The notes under the pieces: model-generated
Told to the model about the DNA's origin: nothing
The model's database searches: none
What the model saw: only the letters and a program-made list of their open reading frames with translations
Source of the DNA: Actinostola sp. cb2023
Taxonomy: Eukaryota; Cnidaria; Anthozoa; Actiniaria; Actinostolidae
Assembly: GCA_033675265.1 (NCBI GenBank)
Contig: JAUJYZ010001564.1
Coordinates: 62,001 to 126,000 of the forward strand
Direction: 5' to 3'
DNA: 64,000 nt
Made by a program: the position numbers and the translations under genes
Shown: one piece after another, positions 1-29,940 of the stretch
How the letters are laid out: every line of letters starts with the position of its first letter
Position numbering within the stretch: position 1 is the stretch's first letter

Positions 1-17602
<17,602 letters not shown>

Positions 17603-18728
17603 TGAAATGCAATTTAGAATTTCGCCAAACTAGTGCAATAGAGTCAACACAGCATTAAATAGTGGAGAAATTGAGACGATATACCCTCAAATTCCGGTTT
17701 GATAAGCCCTGGGGTTATGGGCTTATACAAGGCTTATTTTTATCAAAAATATATATATATTTAATTTGTCTTACGAATTTTTAAGCTTAGTATTAGTTAT
17801 ATTTTTTCCAATTAATTTTAGTTGTATATTCTATCATTATTTATTTCACTATCATTTTATTTTGTAATTATATAATGCGCAGATGGAAATTATATGGTTG
17901 ATATCTGCACTATATAGATCAATAAATTATTTTTATTATTATCCGAGGGGCTTATACGTACATCCTGGGGCATACATCCGCATTATGTCTGCAGTAAGTA
18001 TTTATAGTATTAGATGTTCTGCGAGATATTTAGGATAACTACCATTGGTTGCCATGACTACAGGTTTACGTTTGTCTTTACTTCAAGCGATCGCGAAAGT
18101 TGCCAAAACAACTTTGGGCGAATTTGCTTTTTTTTTCATTATGAACCGTAGTACAACAAAATGTCTTCACGAAATGTTTTTCTGTCGTAACTTTTGAGTC
18201 AGTACAATGAAAGAGTAATCGTACTAAACTATGATGAAAGAAAAATTGAATGAAATGAATGAATGAATGAATGAATGAATGAATGAATGAATGAAAGAGA
18301 GAGAGAAAGAAAGAAAGAAAATACATCAATATTTTCCCTTTAAAATATTTATTCACAATATAATGAACATTTTTGAACAGCAAATTCTAAAACTTACTAT
18401 TTTCGTGACTTCCAGATAGAGACAATAATGCCTTTTCTAAATTTAACCGAAAAAAATTATTGTAATATATCTTTCAAAGTCATAAGCTTCTATGACAACT
18501 CACATGAACTCATCAGTCAAAATCAACGGCCAATGACATTCTGCCCAAAAACGGTCGAAATTCGTAGCTAAAAATATAGATACAAATGGCGGAGTACTGA
18601 CGATAGACTGAGATACATGTAGGTGGGTAGATAGTTTATTAAAGGCTATTTTAGGTTGAAAACTTCATTATTAATGGAGTATTTTACTAAACATTGGTAG
18701 ACAATTCTCGGTAAAATATTATTCATAT

Positions 18729-18880
18729 AGAGTGCAAACCATATGTCCGTGAAATAGTACTATTACTAAATAGTACTAAATAGTGTTATCTCTATTGTTT
18801 TCTATTGTTTCATCAGCGCTATTATTTAGTACTAATTTATTATAGTTAGTACTGTTTCACGGACATATGGTTTGCACTCT
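18729..18880. mobile_element. Small MITE with AGAGTGCAA ends
   Basis: The ends AGAGTGCAAACC and GGTTTGCACTCT form inverted arms of about 28 bp. The interior contains tagtactaaatag and tattgttttctattgtttca. A related copy with the same ends and interior motifs, in opposite orientation, is at 59914-60059. Confidence 0.75.
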
Positions 18881-19747
18881 AGTTAATTCTGAATCAAAGT
18901 GACTCATCAACCGAAATCTTGAACTATATTAGCAGTCAATTTGATATTAAAAGCATTCTCAATGGTGCTTCATTCAGACTTAATATGTTCTGGAGTCATT
19001 TAATAATGGAGAGAGAAAAACCATGCATTTGCACTACAAGAACACCGGAACAATGAATAATATATTTTAAAATAGCGAACTGAAAAGTAGCTTCTTCGTT
19101 AATCTTTACATTCTGGTGAAAATTGATTATGATGCTTTTCCGCACATTCTAACCAATAAATAGCATTAAAATGACGTTTAAATATTACTTACTTTAATAC
19201 TGTTTGTGTCTGTCTTAAGTTGGCGCCGTATATTTAGTATTTTTAGCAGTATTTTCCTTCTAAAAGGACAATCAATACTCGAAAAGTAGTGGCTGAAGTG
19301 GCTTCCTTCCTTGACAGCGCTGAAAGTTTAAGTGAATCTTCAACACAAATGTACCAGTATTTTCGTAAAGTTATGATTTATCGATTTCTGAAAGACCGCT
19401 ATAAAAGGCCCGTCCACCCATGGTTACACAAGTAGTATAGGCAGCGCTGTCTTGGATTTCGGTTCATTAATTGATCGATTGCTTCATGGCTCGGAAAATT
19501 GGCTTCGCGTAGTGTCAGAAAAAAAAACCCTGGAATTTGGTGATGCAGACAAAGGTAGAACTATAAAATACAAAGAAGCAAAGGGAAGCAATACAAATGT
19601 ATAATGTAAGGTAAGGTAAGGTAAGGTAAAGCAAGGCAAACTAAGGCAAGTGAGGTTATAATGTAAAGGACAATGTGGGACAAAATAAAGAATAAAAATA
19701 GAATAATACAAGATACAAGATAGAAGATGCTTTATTTGTACCAAAAC

Positions 19748-19854
<107 letters not shown>

Positions 19855-21026
19855 TTATTAAAATATTTACGAAGCGCAAATAAACTATACAATAAAACTG
19901 AAATACCTCAAATTTTAAATAATTTAATAATGATATTTTGTTGATAATCTTGGGTGTTTTTTTCATCGTGACAACATATAACAGGTGGCCAATGTAGCTC
20001 CATTAATATAGGTGTTATGTGGTCTGACTTTCGTGAAAGGTTTTAAAATGAGTCTAGCTGCCGCATTGAGAACATACTGCAAACGCAATAAGAGATGTTT
20101 GGGTAGGCCATAAAGTAAAGAATAATTGCGAGCAATTGCGTTACTCTTGTCACAATTTGATGATTGCGTTACCTTATTAGCATATGTATGAATCTCTATA
20201 TGCACCTGACTACGTCAGGACCGCCAAAACAAATATATACAAGGAAAATTCATTGTTTTGCTTTGTAATGCTGTAAAGAAAACATAATAGTCTTCATATA
20301 GCAAACCTATAAGTTGGCATACTCGATTCCTGAGAATTATTTTCTCTCGTTCCTTCTTTGTGAATTTCAGTTGATGAGGATTTTCTGCGAAATTCAATCC
20401 AACGCAAAGTTAACCGAAAAGGATGGGATTAACATCATGAATGTATCAGTTTATAAGATATTTTGGTGAGTATAGAATGAAGTTTGTGTGATATTTCAAA
20501 TGTTTCCGATAAGACTGATACATTATAAACGTCGTTATAAAGTGAATCATTTATGTAATTATTGTTATTTCTAGTCTCGGGAAGGTGAAGGAAATTATAA
20601 CAGACAGACGCTCACTTCCGATTAAAAACAGTTTTCTGTGTCTTCATATTTCGACTTGAATATTGTTCTATACGGAAATAAATGTATTGAATTTTCAGAA
20701 CGAATTCACTATTTATATATATAATATATATGCAAAAATTGCTAGCTTAGAGCTCTACATCTCTTCAGATCAGTTAAAACCGATCAACACATTTTCATAT
20801 CCATCTAATTCGGTCTTCAATTAAACCCATACTTGACTACTTAATTTTCAATATTGGTGTCCATATTAAACAAATCATTTCGGTCGCGACAACAACGGAA
20901 GGTTAACTTTAAATGTTTTATGAATTTACTGCATGGGTATATTATTGAATATATTATTGAATATATTATTGTATTGTTTTATATTTACATTTTTTTCTTC
21001 AGAAACCTTTAGTTCGTTGATTAATT

Positions 21027-23323
21027 ATGAATATTTGGTTGTCGGTGCTTTTGATGCAGTGGGTTGGAATATCAGGTAAGACTTTTGTTTCAAAACAGAA
21101 GAAGCATTTCAATAGCTGATATCGAACTACACTCCAATGACTCGGAACAAAGTCGAGGCTATTGGGTCAAGTTTTTGTACTGATCCGATAGCCTCGACTT
21201 GAAACCGTTGTTCGGAGTCATTGGAGTGTAACTTCGATATCAGTTATTGATGGATCATCTTTAGTCCATCCATCCATCTCTCCTCTCATTCATCCCTCTT
21301 TCATCCATCCCTATACCTAGCTGAGATTCTTCCACTCCCCCTCCTTCATCCACCTCCTCAGCTTTATCCACCCCTACCTTCTTCCCCTATCCCTCCCTCC
21401 TTCATCTATCACCGATCGATCGATCCATCCATCCATCCATCCATCCCTCCATCCTCCACAAATTATACAATCTTATGTGTCACCAATAACTAATGACATT
21501 TTTGCATTTGTTGATGACAGATGTACCATAACTGCAAAGTGATTTTTGAATAAACGACCTATCTATCTGTCATCGATATTCTACTCCACCTAATTCCATG
21601 AGTTCCTCCGTTGCTTTCATACTCCTTTCCTTCCTTGCCCCGTACCTTCTCTCTTTCCTTCCATACTCCTTTCCTTCCTTGCTCCCTCCCTTGCCTCTAT
21701 TTTTCCTGTCTCCATTCCTTCCTTGCTCCCTTACCTTGTCTCTTTCCTTCCGTACTCTTTTCCTTCCTTGCTCCCTCCCTAGCTTGCCTCTTTTTTTCCT
21801 GTCTCCATTCCTTCCTTGCTCCCTTACCTTGTCTCTTTCCTTCCATACTCCTTTCCTGCCTTGCTCCCTACCTTGTCTCTTTCCTTCAATACTCCTTTCC
21901 TTCCTTGCTACCTCCATTGTCTCTTTCCTTCCATACTCTTTTCATTCCTTGCTCCCTATCTTGTCTCTTTCATTCCATACTCCTTTCCTTCCTTGCTACC
22001 TCCATTGTCTCTTTCCTTCCATACTCTTTTCATTCCTTGCTCCCTATCTTGTCTCTTTCATTCCATACTCCTTTCCTTCCTTGCTACCTCCATTGTCTCT
22101 TTCCTTCCATACTCTTTTCCTTCCTTGCTCCCTCCCTTGCTTCTTTTTTTCCTGTCTTCATTCCTTCCTTGCTCCCTTACCTTGTCTCTTTCCTTCCATA
22201 CTCCTTTCCTTCCTTGCTCCCTTACCTTGTCTCTTTCCTTCCATACTCTTTTCCTTCCTTGCTTCCTACCGGCCTTATCTCTTTCTTTCCATATTCCTTT
22301 AATTTCCTTCTTTGCTCACTCCCTTGCCTCTTTTTTCCTTGTGTCCATATCTTCCTTCCTTGCTCTTTCCCTTGCCTCTTTTCTCCCTGTTTCCATGCAT
22401 ATCTTTCTTCCTTGCTACCTCCATTGTCTCTTTCCTTCCATACTCTTTTCATTCCTTGCACCCTACCTTGTCTCTTTCCTACCATACTCTTTTCCTTCCT
22501 TGCCCCCTCCCTTGCCTCTTTTTTTCCTGTCTCCATTCCTTCCTTGTTACCTACCTTGTCTCTTTCCTTCCATACTCTTTTCTTTCCTTGCATGCTCCCT
22601 CCCTTGCCTCTTTTTTTCCTGTCTCCATATCTTCCCTCCTTGCTATCTCCATTGTCTCTTTCCTTCCATACTCCTTTCCTTACTTGCTCCCTCCATTGGC
22701 TCTTTTTTTCCTGTCTCCATTCCTTCCTTGCTCCCTCCATTGGCTCTTTCCTTCCATACTCCTTTCCGGGATCTTTCTTGCTCCCTCCCTTGCCTCTTTT
22801 TTTTTCTTCCTTCCTTGCTACCTCCACTGTCTCTTTCCTTTCATACTCCTTTCCTCCTTTGCTCCCTACCTTGTATCTTTTTTTCCTGTCTCCATTCATC
22901 TTTTCATTAATTCATATCATCTCATTACTACTTCTCAATCATCAATTTCCACATCTTAATTTTACAGAAGCATTTTACTGTTGGGAATGCTCGTCCAAAG
23001 TAGGACACTGTTCCCAAGACTCCCTTCGAGATGCGGTGGACTCCCATTGCAGGCGCAGCTACAACTACTGTGCGATCTACAAGACAACTTTTTCAAACGG
23101 CAGTACCATCGAATTCACACGTGCATGTACCCATTCTTGCCAAACAAAATACTCCACGTGGGAAACAAGGTCACATGATTCTGTTATAACACACTGTTTG
23201 ATGTGCTGTAGTGATAGGTACAAATGTAATGATCTAATTGGTGACCCGTGTAGGGGTACCCTGAACGTACTGAATCGTCTGTTAATTTTGTTCTGCGCAT
23301 TAGTTTGGTTTATTTTATATTAA
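21027..23323 (+). CDS. Ly6/uPAR-domain small secreted or GPI-anchored protein
   Basis: Two exons, 21027-21075 and 22968-23323, joined in phase 1 (TCA G|AA GCA), give 134 residues. Residues 1-16 are a signal peptide (MNIWLSVLLMQWVGIS). The mature part starts EAFYCWECSSKVGHC and keeps the LU spacing: CxxC at the start, mid-domain HCRR..YCAIYKTTFSNGS and RACTHSC, and a terminal cluster CLMCCSDRYKCN. A hydrophobic C-terminus (LLILFCALVWFIL) follows, as in GPI-anchor signals. LU proteins fold as three fingers and act at the cell surface or as secreted ligands; the partner here is unknown. Donor GTAAGA, acceptor tttacag. The intron is nearly all CCTT-rich repeat, which is open in the same frame as exon 2 and mimics a 570-residue protein; that upstream part is not coding. 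Confidence 0.85.
21113..21247. repeat. Foldback in the Ly6-like intron
   Basis: Arms of about 55 bp containing gatatcgaactacactccaatg and its mirror, with gcctcgactt mirrored around a short centre. Probably a small MITE. Confidence 0.75.
21270..22910. repeat. Pyrimidine-rich CCTT minisatellite in the Ly6-like intron
   Basis: About 1.6 kb of C/T-rich sequence. The core from about 21600 repeats ttccttgctccctcc, tgtctctttccttccata and ctcctttcc with variable order. It is open in several frames, giving long S-F-L-P-rich pseudo-proteins on both strands. No sign of coding selection. Confidence 0.93.
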
Positions 23324-24019
23324 ATTTTATACTCATGGGTACCCTGTGTACTACAAGGATCGTTTACTATAGTGGCCTTTTCTCTGTTCATCAAGCCCCC
23401 CGAAGCATGTTGTAGCAAGGAAACTATCGGATACTACAAACAAGATCTAGATCAGAAAGTTGGACACGGAAATAAATGCACGTTTTTTCTAATTTTACAA
23501 AATTATAACTACCACTTACAACCGCCCACTGTGACCCACATACAACCGCAGACCAGAAACCGCGGTCTGAAATTTGAAAATATTTACAAAGAACTAAGAA
23601 ATGCAGTGGAGACTTCGCCCACCGGCAAGGTCGACCTGTTTTTTTGTTTTGTTTTTGATTTGCAAAGTGGATCTTGAAATTATCATTTCTGATAGTCGAC
23701 ACTTCTCCAAAACCAGACGCTGGGGCGCTTGTCGATGCTAGAATCAAGCGCCTATCAAGTGTTTCCCTTGCACAATGTAGCATTGGACACTATGAACAGC
23801 AACTGTCATCAATTGAGAGGAGATTATTTTTACGAGCTCGCGTAATATTGACAAAAATCACCATTTGAAATCTCCGGTTCGCAGTGGTGGGAAAAATACG
23901 GTTGATGAACGTCAACAAATCTCATCAACCTGAACAAAGTCCGTACACAAAACAAAGAAAAAAACCCTATCTCGTGCAGTTGTGGTAAGTAAAATATTTG
24001 AAACTTCTTCGCGAAAAAT

Positions 24020-24208
24020 CTCCGGTTGGTAGTGGCGGGGGGCGGGGTGTGGTTGGTGGTGGCGGGGGGCGCGGGAGGTGTGGTTGGTAGTGGCGGGGAG
24101 GAGGGGGGGGTGTGGTTGGTAGTGGCGGGTAGTGGCGGGTAGGAGGGGGGTGTGGTTGGTAGTGTCGGGGGGCGGGGGTGTGGTTGGTAGTGGGGGGGGG
24201 GGGGGGGT
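24020..24208. repeat. G-rich minisatellite
   Basis: Repeats of ggtggttggtagtggcgggg ending in a long G run. Many clustered G-tracts make G-quadruplex formation plausible. Confidence 0.85.
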
Positions 24209-24627
24209 ATACCGAAGGTGAAGGTCAGTGGGTACTAGTGACGTAGATTTTTGGTGGACAAACGCGAGCTCGCAAGAATCTCCTCTTAGCGCGCGATGTT
24301 AGTTTAATAAGCTGTACGTGCGTAGATTTTAATTACGATTTGAAATAACAACTCAATAAATAATTGTGTTACAATTTTTATCGACACACGTTATTTATAA
24401 CTTGCTCTATTATAGATATGTATAAAAGGGTAAAGGAACAATATTTATCGTTTGTGCCCCTTCACTTGAAAGTGTCCTTCCAGGGGGTGGACGGTGCGCC
24501 CTTTTACCCCCTCCCTCCATCAGTGCTCCGTTCTACGGGTATTTGTCTTAAAGCTGCACTGAGCTACACGGATTAGAGGTAAGTCGAAACAAGGATGTGA
24601 GGTCATGAAGAAGGGTACCTCTCGCTT

Positions 24628-24777
24628 AAGGCCGTGTTTACACTTGAGCGCTTTACCATGCAAGGTACAAATCAGAAAACTAAGGTTAACCGCTCAACAA
24701 ACAATAGTTTTCTAATTTCTACCAAGGTTCGGTAACTCGTTTAACTTCAGTAAACCACCAAGTGTAAACACGGCCTA
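24628..24777. mobile_element. Foldback MITE, ends AAGGCCGTGTTTACACTTG
   Basis: The left end ggccgtgtttacacttg is mirrored at the right as caagtgtaaacacggcc. Weaker inverted similarity continues inside (tagttttctaatttct). No coding content. Confidence 0.75.
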
Positions 24778-24880
24778 AAGGTGCAGTAATTCGGGCAACA
24801 AAATCGTGCAACTTGTCGCGCGACATTATTGCGTTGCAAGTTGCAGAGCATTAATGTTGCTCGTATTACTGCACCTTAAG
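24777..24880. mobile_element. Foldback MITE, ends AAGGTGCAGTAATTCG
   Basis: About 100 bp, nearly wholly palindromic, with gcaacaaaatcgtgcaact inside. It abuts the preceding element. A larger relative sharing gcaacaaaatcgtgcaact lies at about 48855-49195 in the first SLC25 intron. Confidence 0.75.
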
Positions 24881-25567
24881 CCACCTTTGCTCATGCGATT
24901 AAATATTTCAGTGAAACAACACGATTTTACTAGTCTACGTCGCATCCTATGCAAAACTTTTGTCTTTTCTTCAGATGCGTCGCAGACTATAGATCAGTAG
25001 TTGTTTTTGACTATAAATCGTGCTTGAGTCGTACGTCGTGTTCGACAAATCTTATCATCACCGGTGCATTATTGATTTTATGATAATTCCCATATGCTAT
25101 TACTTTGTACAGAACTTCTCACCAAAACGAAATTACTCGGCGTGCTTTTCTTATGGCCACAAATCGCCAACTGAGTACCAAGGCGCATGCGCTCTGAGCC
25201 GCTGAGGAAACCGAAGGCTCATTATTGCTGATGCCCACCGAGTGAACGCTTATAGAGCGTCGTCTATAAATTAAAATTCCATAGATGTACCGACGAAATC
25301 TTGCCATTGCTTGTAATAAAGTACTCAATGTACATGGCACATCCATATGTACCACTATTAGTTAGGCTCACAACGAAAGTGTCAAAAGAAGAAGACAGCG
25401 CTTCTGAAGTTCGGGAGTTTAGTACGAGGTACAGTGTTTTACGCGCGCAAATTAAGCATCACGGTAAAATATTCTGAGCCGCCGCCATTATCGATTGTTT
25501 GTTTGCTGTCTGCCTGTCTGTCACGTCAAGTCGCTTCTGCAAGCTCGGCTTTGTTGAATCTTAATCT

Positions 25568-28500
25568 TTAGTAATGGAAATACAGGACTTCCGGAACCCT
25601 TCCCTCTCGTATATTTCTCTTGTAATCCTCAAACATCTTTTGATTTTTATAATAAAAATCTCCTGTGCCTGACTTTTTCTGTCTCTCGATCTGCATATCG
25701 ACCAAACTCATTCTCTTTTTATTCATTCTGGGTGAAACATTGTCCTCCGCGTTTTTCTGAGAGGTTTTATTGGCACGGTTCATCCTGCAGTCTATGATGT
25801 CTTGGTCGGATGCGTTAGTTATGATTACAGGGACAGAAGCACGATGTCTTTCTAAGACGTTGATCCCATTCATTCCTCCCATCTGATTATTCACCCTGTA
25901 GTGATTATCTTTCTCTCTGCCTTCGTTAGCCCATTTATGGAGCTCTCTTTGAAGACTTGCACCAAAGCCAAAGTTAGAAGACCGCACTGAAGGTTGTCTT
26001 TGAACTGGGTTCACCCTGTTCCAGCCCCCATTCACGCTAAGATGATTCCCTCTTGTTCGTGTGTCGTCGTCTTTGTCCCTACACTCGTGTAATTCTCTCT
26101 GGAGACTTGCATGAAAACCGATGTTAGAAGACTGCACTGAAGGTTGTCTTTGAACTGGGTTCACCCTGTTCAAGCCCCCATTCCCTCTTGTCCACTTGTC
26201 GTCGTCTTTGTCCCTGGCATCCTTATCCCACTCGTGCAATTCTCTCTGGAGACTTGCACTGAACCCAATATCATAAGACTGACCTGCTTGCATCCATGTT
26301 CTACCCGAAGGGCGTGGCACTGCCTCCAGAGTAGACTTATCGCTACCGTCGTCGTAGATGGGATTGTTTCGCTTGCCGCCCAAAATCCAGGGCCGATTCA
26401 TGGACAAGGCAGACCCGCCAGCATAGATTGGACCGTTGCATTCTAGATAGGACCACGGTCGATCGGCTTCATCCTCGAATATCTCGTCTCTCGCGTATCG
26501 CGAGTACGACCACGCGAGTTCTTCGATACTTTGGAAATTCTCCAAAATTGTTGCGGATTCCTTTCGGCGCAGTTTTTGCTTTAGCCTCTTCCTATGGATA
26601 ACGTGAAATAATGAAAGATTGCTTAGTATCAATCAGCTGATAAAAGTACTCGAATCACTTTTTTTACTATATTTTAATTGTGTTCCCTATTAGTAGGGGG
26701 ATTACTCCCCTGGCCATCTCTCTTAAGCAATATTATTTAACTTCGACTGATGAGGGGAAAACACTCCCCCATGTGATATCAAGCAGAGAGTATTCTACTA
26801 AAATGTTGCAATTCAGCTGATGAAAATTCTTCACGAGAGAGGAAATGACGTCAAGCAAACAATTTGTGCACACGGTAATAATAAGCAATTATTGGACGAG
26901 GTTGAGCCACAGGCAGCCCAACATTGCCTCTGGGGAATAAATAAAATGCGCGCCTTTTTATGGGGTTCCTGTGGTAGAGCGCACACGCAATTTTAAAATA
27001 CGTGCACGTGTTATGTTGGGCTCCATGTGCTTATATCTGCATCTCTCTGCGGACGCGTCTTGATACTTTTTCAAGAGTGCGTATTTTTTCCAGTGTTGGT
27101 GTTATCAAGTTTATATGGAATCGTCACCTTAACTATTTTAATTAATTGTTTTTTATATAGGCTATAGGTAATACTTATAGACCGAATTCAAAAATGCCTG
27201 CCAATTTAAACCACAATTGTTTTTGACCGACTAGCCTCGTGTCCATGATGCTGCACAAAAGAGATTTCACATGGACACGAGGTTTGTCAGTCCAAAACAA
27301 TGACTATTCAAATTTGGCAGCCATTTTTGCATTTTTTCATTCGATTGTTGTTGTTGTTGTTGACTTTAAAATAATAATAATAAAATCGACGGAAGTTTGG
27401 ATATACACACTTGCGTCACGTCCGTAATCGTACGGACATAATTTGTTTGCGCATACGTATACGGAAACCCAGCGCAAGTCCATACAAGTTGATGGCAATA
27501 AACGTAACGCGTAAACACTTGCACTCAGACTTACGTTACGTCCATAAACGTACGCGAATAATTTGTTTGAGCGTACGTAAAGAAACCCAGCGCAAGTCCA
27601 TACAAGTTGATGGCAATAAACGTAACGCGTAAACACTTGCACTCAGACTTACGTTACGTCCATAAACGTACGAGAATAATTTGTTTGAGCGTACGTAAAG
27701 AAACCCAGCGCAAGTCCATACAAGTTGATGGCAATAAACGTAACGCGTAAACACTTGCACTCAGACTTACGTTACGTCCATAAACGTACATGAATAATTT
27801 GTTTGAGCGTACGTAAAGAAACCCAGCGCAAGTCCATACAAGTTGATGGCAATAAACGTAACGCGTAAACACTTGCACTCAGACTTACGTTACGTCCATA
27901 AACGTACGCGAATAATTTGCTTGAGCGTACGTAAAGAAACCCAGCGCAAGTCCATACAAGTTGGTGGCAATAAACGTAACGCGTAAACACTTGTCTTGAC
28001 TCTCACGTCAGTTCTTCAAACATAACACAACCGCGGAAACGCGTGCCGATTGGGGTACAAATCGTATTGGCATGTATGATGAAAATGCACGTATGCCGCC
28101 AGCTACGTAAAACACAAGTTTTATGCAAAACCCATGTGTTTCTCTACCCAGGGCAGTATCAAGTAGGCTACCGCAGTGTTTACTTACTTTGATCTCCGAT
28201 GTAAAACATATGCCATAATAGCTGCAATAATGATCAATATTGCAATTATCCCAAGAGAAACCCATAGAACGAGAAAGACGTTGTCTTGAGCTGAAATAGA
28301 AAACAATGTCGTACGTTTATACGAAGATTTGTTTTCCTATTTCTTTAGTCTAAGCTCTGGCTCTCGGTTGTAGTGTTAACAGAAGGAAGGGGTATTGCTA
28401 AACAAATACGCCACACTCTGATGAGATCGCTACACAGGCTGATCAGTATCTAGCACTGGTGTGATACTTTGAGTTCTTTTTTTGTGAAGAGTAGTAGTTT

Positions 28501-28724
28501 GAAAACATGTATAAATTGTCTGATCTGAAAAGTTTATTATTATTTTTTACTAGTAAGTCTTGTAGTTCATGTCTGTGTAATCAGTGTGGTATTTTCAGGG
28601 ACTCATCAGAATTATTTACTTTGGTGAAGATTTCAAATCATCATTCTGAATCAGGCCAACAAAGTTTAGCTAATTTGATGAACTATTTCGTAATTACTAA
28701 AAGCGTGAAGGCAATCTTACCCAT
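25568..28724 (-). CDS. Unrecognised single-pass membrane protein, paralogue 1 (three internal repeats)
   Basis: Exons: 28721-28724 (ATG G), 28188-28290, 25568-26591, giving 376 residues. The transmembrane exon reads Q-D-N-V then a hydrophobic helix (FLVLWVSLGIIAILIII) and a basic stop-transfer HRRSKKRLKQK, so the long C-terminal part should be cytosolic. That part has an NPIY motif (residues 111-114; NPxY motifs bind PTB or clathrin-adaptor domains), many Tyr/Asp, and three repeats of about 48 residues around GF.ASLQRELH and NRVNPVQRQPS. It ends PEVLYFHY. The one-codon first exon is supported by GTAAGA, correct phase and conservation in paralogue 2, with an in-frame stop upstream. A longer N-terminus encoded elsewhere is not excluded. 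The intron 26592-28187 holds a 118-bp minisatellite. I do not recognise the family. Confidence 0.6.
26745..26870. repeat. Dispersed repeat next to the paralogue exon
   Basis: The block with gagagtattctactaaaatg, attcagctgatgaaaattc and ggaaatgacgtcaagcaa recurs at about 32890-33015, 33625-33740 and 47300-47480. The copy at 47300-47480 lies outside the segmental duplication, so it is an interspersed family. No coding content. Confidence 0.65.
27420..28000. repeat. 118-bp minisatellite
   Basis: Five copies with cttacgttacgtccataaacg at 27529, 27647, 27765 and 27883 (period 118) and a diverged first copy. It lies in the intron of paralogue 1. The matching intron of paralogue 2 has only about two diverged units (33784-33980). 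Confidence 0.93.
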
Positions 28725-29882
28725 TGTAATCGTCAACGTTATTACGCCTGTACGACACTTCTCTCAGTCAGGCTTCCATGCGTTCATCAAAATCGAAATC
28801 GTCAGTTGAAAACCCGTTGAACTCACACCCTGGTCAGCCCGAAATGTTATGTTCTATGAAACTGAATCCAAGGTGAACTTGTGATTCATATATTTAGCCT
28901 TAGGGGGAGGGGGAGGGGGCCAATACATGCCTTGCACACTTCACTCCCATTCACTAGTAAGTTCAATTCAATCACGAACACTGAATTGAAATAATAACTC
29001 AATACAGGCACAGAATATAACACCCTGCTCTTTTAAATACGACTATAAATGTGGTACTATTTAAGCTATACTGTGCATACCTTAATGGTAAATATAGAAC
29101 TTATATTGCTAAGTGATTACGGGTTGATTAGCGTTTGAAATGGTTGGGGGGTCAACGTCCATATAAGGACGTCCTGTAGCATGTAAATCGCTCTTGACTT
29201 ATAATTGTAATTAATGCCACTTAGTCTGTATTTATCGCATTTATTCTTCTGTGACTCGGCTTTGATAAAAACACAAAGGACAGTACATTATTTATCGGAG
29301 GGGGAGGGGTGGGTGGGTGAGAAATTGGGGGTCTTGAAAATACCTGTTGAGTACTGAATTTTGAAATAAGCTTAAAATGGGAGAGTTAGAAAACACTTGA
29401 ATTGTTAGTAATATATTATTCTTGAAACTTCGGTGCATAGAAAGTGAAATTTTGTTTTTGAAACTGATACGTCATATTAACAATTGTGTGCACTGAACCC
29501 AATAATTCTTAATGTAGTAATACTAATAATACCGTTGAATTCTAAAAATAAATTATATGAGAAGCAGAAAATCACATGTGAATTTGTACGGTATTAATAA
29601 TAATAATTATAATTATAACATGACCTAAGAAAATCCTGCAATTCGATTGGCTGAGAGGAGTAGTATTTCAGCGTAATAGTGGTATATTTCAAGCTCTCAG
29701 GAGTGATATTTCAAAATCACCATGGTAACCATTGTTTGAGCACCAAGCATGACATTCAAATCCAAGATGGCGGATAAATTTTAACCCGACAGAGTTTTTC
29801 TCGCTAAAAAAGCTGAAATATATACCTAGAAACAAATCTCAAGAACAACAAATTGAAAAAGTACATCAACAATTCTAGGAGA

Positions 29883-29940
29883 GTCGCAATTCTAGGAGAG
29901 TCTTTCCCATGGAAAGTTGAATCAAGCTAGAAATATTGAT
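29883..29940 (+). pseudogene. ITPA exon-2 relic
   Basis: The block tctttcccatggaaagttga and the donor region attgattgtaagaattga match functional ITPA exon 2 and its donor (37851-37925). A short insertion (ctag) after tcaag shifts the frame, and no exon 1 lies upstream. It marks the right end of duplication copy 1. Confidence 0.85.

Larger units (their letters stand above)
23324..25567. other. Region between the Ly6-like gene and the first membrane-protein paralogue
   Basis: No exon supported. It holds a G-rich tract (24020-24208), two adjacent foldback elements (24628-24777 and 24777-24880) and, from about 25010, the left part of the segmental duplication. Confidence 0.6.

Noticed and set aside
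21611..22967. Long S/F/L/P-rich open frame upstream of the Ly6-like exon
   Set aside because: Low-complexity CCTT repeat inside the intron; the real first exon at 21027 with a signal peptide and proper donor joins exon 2 directly.
24778..24880. Palindrome as a microRNA precursor
   Set aside because: Its ends and relatives fit a dispersed MITE; no independent support for a miRNA.
27337..27990. Repeated frames MQVFTRYVYCHQLVWTCAGF
   Set aside because: 118-bp minisatellite in an intron; each copy has its own stop.
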